A stretch of 64,000 nt of DNA from Nereocystis luetkeana (lineage: Eukaryota; Sar; Phaeophyceae; Laminariales; Laminariaceae), in NCBI GenBank assembly GCA_031213475.1, contig JARUPZ010000025.1, positions 3,422,077 to 3,486,076 on the forward strand, read 5' to 3'. The position numbers and the translations under genes were made by a program. Positions within the stretch are counted from its first letter, which is position 1. Every line of letters starts with the position of its first letter. This document shows positions 50,183-64,000 of this stretch, piece after piece. Below the pieces are notes generated by a model that searched no databases, was not told where the DNA came from, and saw only the letters and a list, made by a program, of their open reading frames with translations.

Positions 50183-50457
50183 CGCCGCCTTCGGCGCGAC
50201 TACAGGCAGTATTGTTTTCTCACCCCCTTCGCCCACACGAAAGGGGGGGGAAACTATGAAAGGTGTGAGTCCGCACGGACCCGAATCACCGACTAGTTAT
50301 TCAGTCGGACTAGCAGTCACCAGGGTCTAGTCGTTTCCCGGAGGTGCCGACTATCCGACTTATTGGGTTTCCGTAGGAAGGACTGCTGAAAGCGGGATTC
50401 ATTTTTCCAAGTCTGTTCTTTTTATATTTTCGGGCAAGGCTCGCCTTGGCCGGGGAG

Positions 50458-52260
50458 GGCTGATTCGGCTCTCGCTTAAGTCGACATTTGTTAAGGCGGC
50501 AAGTTGGCTGCACATCAGCTGGCCTGGCCAACCGACGCGCTGACCGAAGTCAGCTGGTTGGATAGCGAAATTACCCTGAAGGAGCTAATAACCAGGGCTT
50601 TTCGCGGGTCATCAGGGGGGTTTCAAAATGTCGCGGGTCGGGTCGGGTCGGGTCGGGTCGGGTCGGGTCGGGTCATTTATTTTTCAAAATCTCGCGGGTC
50701 GGGTCGGGTCGGGTCGGGTCAAAGGGTTTTAAAATCTCACGGGTCGGGTCGGGTCTGGTCAAGAGGTTTCGAAATCTCGCGGGTCGCGTCGGGTCGGGTC
50801 AGGAGGTGTCAAAAATGTCACGGGTCGGGTCGGGCTATGACCCGTGAGATACAAGTCATTCGCGGTTTAGGTTATCATGACCCGCGATTTTTTCCGGCTG
50901 AACCGCACGTCCGACCCGCGGGACTGGCCCACGGATCAGTATTTTTGCTAACCTGTGCAGCTACCTGCCGGAAGGCCGCCTTTCTGACCCGCGGGTCTGG
51001 CCCACGGGGCCGACATTGTGCAACAAAAAATAGTCGACGTTTGCCGCCCAAAGGCTTCTCTCGTGCCGACACGTAGACCTCCGAGAGCATATCATAGCGT
51101 GTAGAATAATAATAATAATCACACGCGAATCCCGGGTCGGATGAAGCCGTACATGTAACAGTAGTATACTATTGTGTCCATGTGCACGTCCGTCCATTTT
51201 CACAAACAAAACGGCCACACTCTCATGCAGGGTGCAACAATGAAGAAAAGACATGACAGCAGTGTAGCAAGCCCGAGCTCGTCACGGCAGCAGCAGCAGT
51301 AGTAGCAGCAGCAGGCCCCGGATCCTCGCGGATCGTGGCCCCCGCTGTCAGATCCACCGCTTCAGTGCTTGCTGCTCGAGGCCGCACAGCTAGGCCGCTC
51401 GCCGGGGCGCCAGCAGAAGCCATCGGGTCAGAGCTATAGGGTCGACCCAGGGGCCGGGAGGTATCCGCCCGGCAGAGTGCGGGTGTGTGCCTTTCTTTAT
51501 GTCATCATCTTTGTGATCATCGTGGTCATTTTTGAAGCGCACACAACACAATTCTCCAAACAAATACTAAAAATAAAAAAACGAACACAAACGTACGACT
51601 TTTTCGGAAAAATACAAGGGACCAAGGACCATCCAACCGACCAACGCACCTACGTTTATATCTTTGGGCCCGTGAGCTTTCGTCTTTGACCCGTATGTCA
51701 TGGGTCCAGTTGACCCGACCCGCATGAAACCCGTGTCTCACGGGTCAATCGGAAGGTGGCGGGTCGGGTCGGGTCGGGTCGGGTCAAAGTGTTTTGAAAT
51801 CTCACGGGTCGGGTCGGATCGGGTCAAGGGGTTTTTATATCTCGCGGGTCGGGTCGAGTCGGGTCGGGTCAAGAGGGTTTCACAATCTCGCGTGTCGGGT
51901 CGGGTCAGGTCAACACACCTCAATATTTTCGCGGGTCTGACCCGACCCAACCCGACCCGACCCGTGAGGTTTGACCTGACCCGCGAAAAGCCCTGCTAAT
52001 AACTAGCCGGGTAGTACACCCAAGACATACACGTAGCCCTAACAACTACCAGGTACAGCAGTATGCTGATTCGGCTCTCGCTTCAGTCGCCTGACATTTA
52101 GGCGGCAAGCTGGCTGCCCATCAGCTGGCCTGGCCAACCGACGCGCTGACCAAAGTCAGCTGATTGGCTAGCGAGTTAACTACCCTGAGGTAGCTAATAA
52201 TTAGCCGGGTAGTACAGCCAACACATACTCGTAGCCCTAACAACTACAAGGTACAGCAGG
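50458..52260. repeat. Tandem duplication of a ~200-bp unit, first unit split by a hAT-like element
   Basis: Unit 1 is 50,458-50,592 plus 51,996-52,068. Unit 2 is 52,069-52,260. Shared blocks include GCTGATTCGGCTCTCGCTT, CATCAGCTGGCCTGGCCAAC and GCTAATAA-TAGCCGGGTAG. Confidence 0.9.
50593..51995. mobile_element. Non-autonomous hAT-like transposon, 1,403 bp
   Basis: The termini are CAGGGCTTTTCGCGGGTCA and its near-perfect inverse, bounded by the 8-bp direct repeat CTAATAAC at 50,585-50,592 and 51,996-52,003. A CAGGG terminus and 8-bp target duplication are hAT hallmarks. Subterminal regions are GGGTC pentamer repeats (50,635-50,840 and 51,765-51,965). No transposase-like frame is present. Confidence 0.9.
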
Positions 52261-52819
52261 ACACCAGGAATGCAACACTACTTGGTACGTACATGCATAC
52301 ATGTTTTTTCAAAACTTGGGAATCCGAAAGAGCAACCGGAACAAAGACAACTTCGGAGTCCGAAAATCGGAAACGATTCGGAATCATCATCAGGACAACG
52401 CCCAGCTCCAGCTTGAAAAAAAGAAGATACAAGAAAACAGGGAGATATTTACGCCCCCCCGCCCCCGCCCCCCCCCCGCCCCATCCCTCCCCCCCTAACA
52501 AAAAACAGAATCTGCAAAACAAAAACACATACCGGTACCAGGTACCAGGTACCGGGTATACTTCATCTGCTGGATATACCGGGTGCGTATAAATAGTTGG
52601 AGGCGACGATCACCCGTGTACCAGCGGCGTGAGAGTGAGCCGCCGAGCAGTGCGGTTAGGCTCAAGCTGCGCCCGCGCCGTACAACGCCTTGCATCGTAC
52701 CCCGCCACGCGAAGCGCCTTGCATACGATAATAGTACCTACATTTAGGTTCAGTCCGCTGGTGTCGCAGCGTACAACTATAATAGCTACTTACCAGGTAC
52801 CGGGTACCCGGTAACTCTT

Positions 52820-52908
52820 CTAGAACCGCACTTCCGTATGTGGAGACGAAATACTCAATTTTCGAGTAGTTTGTCCCCAAAACGGGACTGCGGTTCTAAA
52901 GGGGTTGT
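52820..52908. mobile_element. Family P MITE, copy
   Basis: TCTTCTAGAACCGCACTTCC to GCGGTTCTAAAGGGG. The flanks have decayed. A triple scar word lies immediately to its left. Confidence 0.75.
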
Positions 52909-53321
52909 TGATAGCACTATTAATACCACTCTCTGTACCACCACGATTATACTACTGCTGTAGTGTTTGTACGTACTGCTGTTCTGCTGGGGATGTCGCC
53001 CTGTCTTGCCGAGAGCAGGAGGGCTGGCTCTATCGACAGAGAGAGGCACTGCCCGACCTATCTTTCGCTTCGCGTGGGAAACTCGAGGCCCGGGGCGAAA
53101 CGGCACATCAGCTCAAGTGGAGGCACAGCGTACACATCGACGGCCGGTACCGGTTCGCACCAGGAGCCAGATATACGCGTATGCGAAACGTGTCGTCTAC
53201 CGCTGACTTATTTATTTATTTATTGTCTCATCCCATTCATTATCTTCGCACATCTTCTTCTGTCTCTCCTTCCCACTCGTAACTCAGATCCGGGGTCACA
53301 TAGCAGGCTCTTCTCCCCCCT

Positions 53322-53560
53322 TCCCGCTACGGTACGTGCCTTCATTTTTTTTCGCGAGAAGATTTCAGCCTTTTCTTCCCTCGTCGACTCGCATCGAATT
53401 GTGCCTACCCACGCTGCGAGGCGCTCTCAACAACTGAATCTTTTTTTATTTATATTTTTGCAAATAAAGTCAAAGTCCGACCCACCTGGGGCTCGAACCC
53501 AGGACTCAAACAAGTAGAATTCGAGGTTAACCACTTGAACCACCGGGGCAACCGGTACTG
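53322..53560 (-). mobile_element. SINE with a different tRNA-like head
   Basis: On minus the head GGTGGTTCAAGTGGTTAACC (box A) and CTGGGTTCGAGCCCCAG (a perfect 5-bp T-stem with 7-nt loop, containing box B) resemble a tRNA, but the acceptor arms do not pair, so it is not a functional tRNA gene. The tail ATTCGATGCGAGTCGACGAG and ATGAAGGCACGTACCG match the other SINEs. Confidence 0.7.
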
Positions 53561-54319
53561 GTTACCTGCGACCACGGACTGCATTGTATTTTGTGAGTTA
53601 ATGTGAGAACAAACAACAACAAAAAACCCATCATCCTGCGTATGCTGGCTGTGTGACCACAATGGGAAATACGCCGATTTCCGAAGAGACCTGAGGAATG
53701 ACCCGAGGGTACAAAATAACCCCAGGTCAGGCAAAGGTGTCAGGAGACATGTCAAGCAAGGCAGAACCTGTGCTGTCAAGGTTGTAGGACCGGCGTTTCC
53801 AGATTAAAACCTACCAGGTACCTGGTATTAATTTGGGGTCAGTCAAGACATGTCAAGACAAAGTTGGTGTCTGTCAAGGGTACGAGTAGGAGACCTGTCT
53901 GGGTAGACTTGAACAACTTGAAAATATTTCCGATTGCGAATACTAACGGCACACCGATCTCTCCGAAAATGAAAGGGTATTTTTCCCAATCTAGCGTATC
54001 AGGTATGTACCAGCTAATACGTACACCAGGCGCATAAACCGATTTAGCACTGCACTCCCGTTTGGGGCATGACTTACTTGGAACTTCGTACATACCATAC
54101 AGTATACTATTAATAGTATCAAGTAGTTGGGTACTTGCAAATAATATCGAAGAGGTGGGTACTTGGAATTTCAAGCAGTACTCGTATCAAATCGGTGGGT
54201 ACTTGGAATAGTGTACTACTGCTGTAGTACCATGGTACCAGGTACCTGGTATCAAATAGAGGTAGGCCGGTACTTGGAATTACAGCAGTAGTATGTATAC
54301 CAGGTACCAGGTACCTGAT

Positions 54320-55540
54320 ATCAGATAGGCATGATAGGTGGGGGTCGGTGGAGTGCCGCAGTACTGCTGTACATCGGCACAATAACACCGACGTGCTTGA
54401 GATCTCCCCATACAGGAGTTACGAGTACTGCTGGCTGTAGTTAGTTGACTTTATGTCGGGACGGCTTTGGTATGCTTGTTCCATTTTGTCTCTCCCCCGG
54501 ACCCATAAAACGAATACAACTACGAGTAGTATACTACTGTAACTACGTACCCGTAATAATACGATCATCGTACGTATCGTGTGTCCGAACTACTGTAATA
54601 CTCAGACACGACAGACAACTTACACCACCACAGCAACATGAGCTTCCCTTCCCTACAAAAGGGATCAGCCAGCCAACCCAGCGGGACCCAGACAACAGCA
54701 TCCGCCGCTCCTATTAATAGTATTGTCAGCCACAAAAAGAAATCACGAGGGATCTCGGAGGTAAACGTTTGGGAATGAACGACATGGGGCGGACGGAGCA
54801 ACACAGCAGTAAGTATACGAGTGCGAGCGTCTTTAGAAAAGACACGACAAGCAATCTATGCACGTGAAGATAAATAAGAAGTGTCTCTTTTTTAATGCAC
54901 CGAGTACTTTTACAGCAGCTATACTCGTAGCAGCAGCTGAAGTAGTATGTAGAGTACTTGATGGGTTGTCTCTGATCTCACCAGCATTCTCCAACTTCTG
55001 GGACGTAACAACGTCACCGGCGAGCCAGCAACCGAGGAAGAAGGCCTGAGTTAGGAGGCGCCCGAGCTTCGCCATGACGCCCACTTAGCTCGACTACCCC
55101 TGCGAAGAAGCTGCTGGGCAAACTGCGGTGCCAGCAAAAAACAAGGTGGTCGCAAAACGCGGGACATTCTCCAATAGACAGGAGGGAGGTGATTCAGATA
55201 AAATTCAAGTATATATGAAACCTCCCCTTGGATTGAAATATGAATATATTGAATGGAAACCCTTGATCGCATCATACTCCCGACATCGAGACTCTCACCG
55301 CGCTTGGACAGAGACTTCGAGAGGACCACCTATTCTCGCGCTGGCAAAGGATCTGCACTGAGGCTCTACGGTGCCATCGCAGCCGGTAGACGTCGGCCGT
55401 TGCAAGCTCGCCGCGAAAGTATAAAGTGGACGACAAATTGCCTCTGCTGCTGGGGTTGTGTTTTTTCCCCCATTTCCTCCACCACCACAGGAGACTTGGA
55501 GACTTGCCTGAACTGGGAGTGCCCGACGGTGACGAGATAT
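54320..55540. other. Presumed 5' flank of the CAF1 gene
   Basis: No promoter element was recognised. On minus, 54,620-54,780 contains a hydrophobic frame (FFLWLTILLIGAADAVVWV) with a good GTAAGT donor, but its phase does not fit the fucosyltransferase, so it is left unassigned. Confidence 0.35.
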
Positions 55541-55541
55541 C

Positions 55542-64000
<8,459 letters not shown>

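Noticed and set aside
53470..53555. Functional tRNA gene on minus
   Set aside because: The T-arm is perfect, but the acceptor arms do not pair and the anticodon loop has the wrong size. The 3' extension matches the SINE tail.
54565..54804. Hydrophobic minus-strand frame as signal anchor of the fucosyltransferase
   Set aside because: The attractive GTAAGT donor leaves phase 2, whereas the first visible exon needs a phase-1 partner; other frames lose the hydrophobic stretch.

Overview
This window looks like nuclear DNA from a brown alga (stramenopile), probably Ectocarpus-like. The best evidence is a single-exon gene on the minus strand (4,618-7,152) built almost entirely from EsV-1-7 cysteine/histidine repeats, a family expanded in brown algae and named after a phaeovirus gene. 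Two intron-rich genes support a eukaryotic nuclear origin. The rest is gene-poor DNA packed with small transposable elements, microsatellites, minisatellites and long G/C homopolymers. I see no bacterial operons, rRNA, CRISPR array or intact autonomous transposon.

Layout. 1-8.6 kb: the EsV-1-7 gene, bracketed by two copies of one short TIR element, with a tandem duplication at its 3' end. 8.7-10.2 kb: a G-rich GGGTT/GGGTG minisatellite. 10.4-34 kb: no convincing gene, but many palindromic MITEs, tRNA-derived SINEs, poly-C-tailed repeats, CAG/CTG tracts and a pentanucleotide array. 34.8-49.9 kb: six exons of a minus-strand GT23/FUT8-like fucosyltransferase spread over 15 kb, its introns filled with MITEs, tandem repeats and two satellites. 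50.6-52.0 kb: a non-autonomous hAT-like element with an 8-bp target duplication. 55.5-64 kb: the 5' two thirds of a CCR4-NOT deadenylase gene (CAF1/CNOT7/POP2) on the plus strand, running off the window.

The gene models rest on matching splice phases at every junction. For the deadenylase, a 166-nt first exon ending in phase 1 joins an exon starting in phase 2, and later junctions rebuild the family's known order (DTEFPG motif, then the W-F-N-F segment, then SGYDFGY). For the fucosyltransferase, six exons join without a frame break and recover the family's conserved C-terminal block.

The most unusual signal is a short word. TACCNGGTA, mostly TACC(A/T)GGTA, occurs about 30 times by eye, against roughly 0.5 expected for the W form under equal base use. 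In several MITE copies, comparison with sister copies shows it arose by inserting 7 bp (CCWGG plus a TA) at a pre-existing TA. Double and triple versions occur where the insertion has apparently recurred. I interpret these as excision scars of an unseen TA-targeting cut-and-paste transposon. Two MITE families (TA-flanked and TTAA-flanked), nested with each other and with SINEs, give a relative order of insertion.
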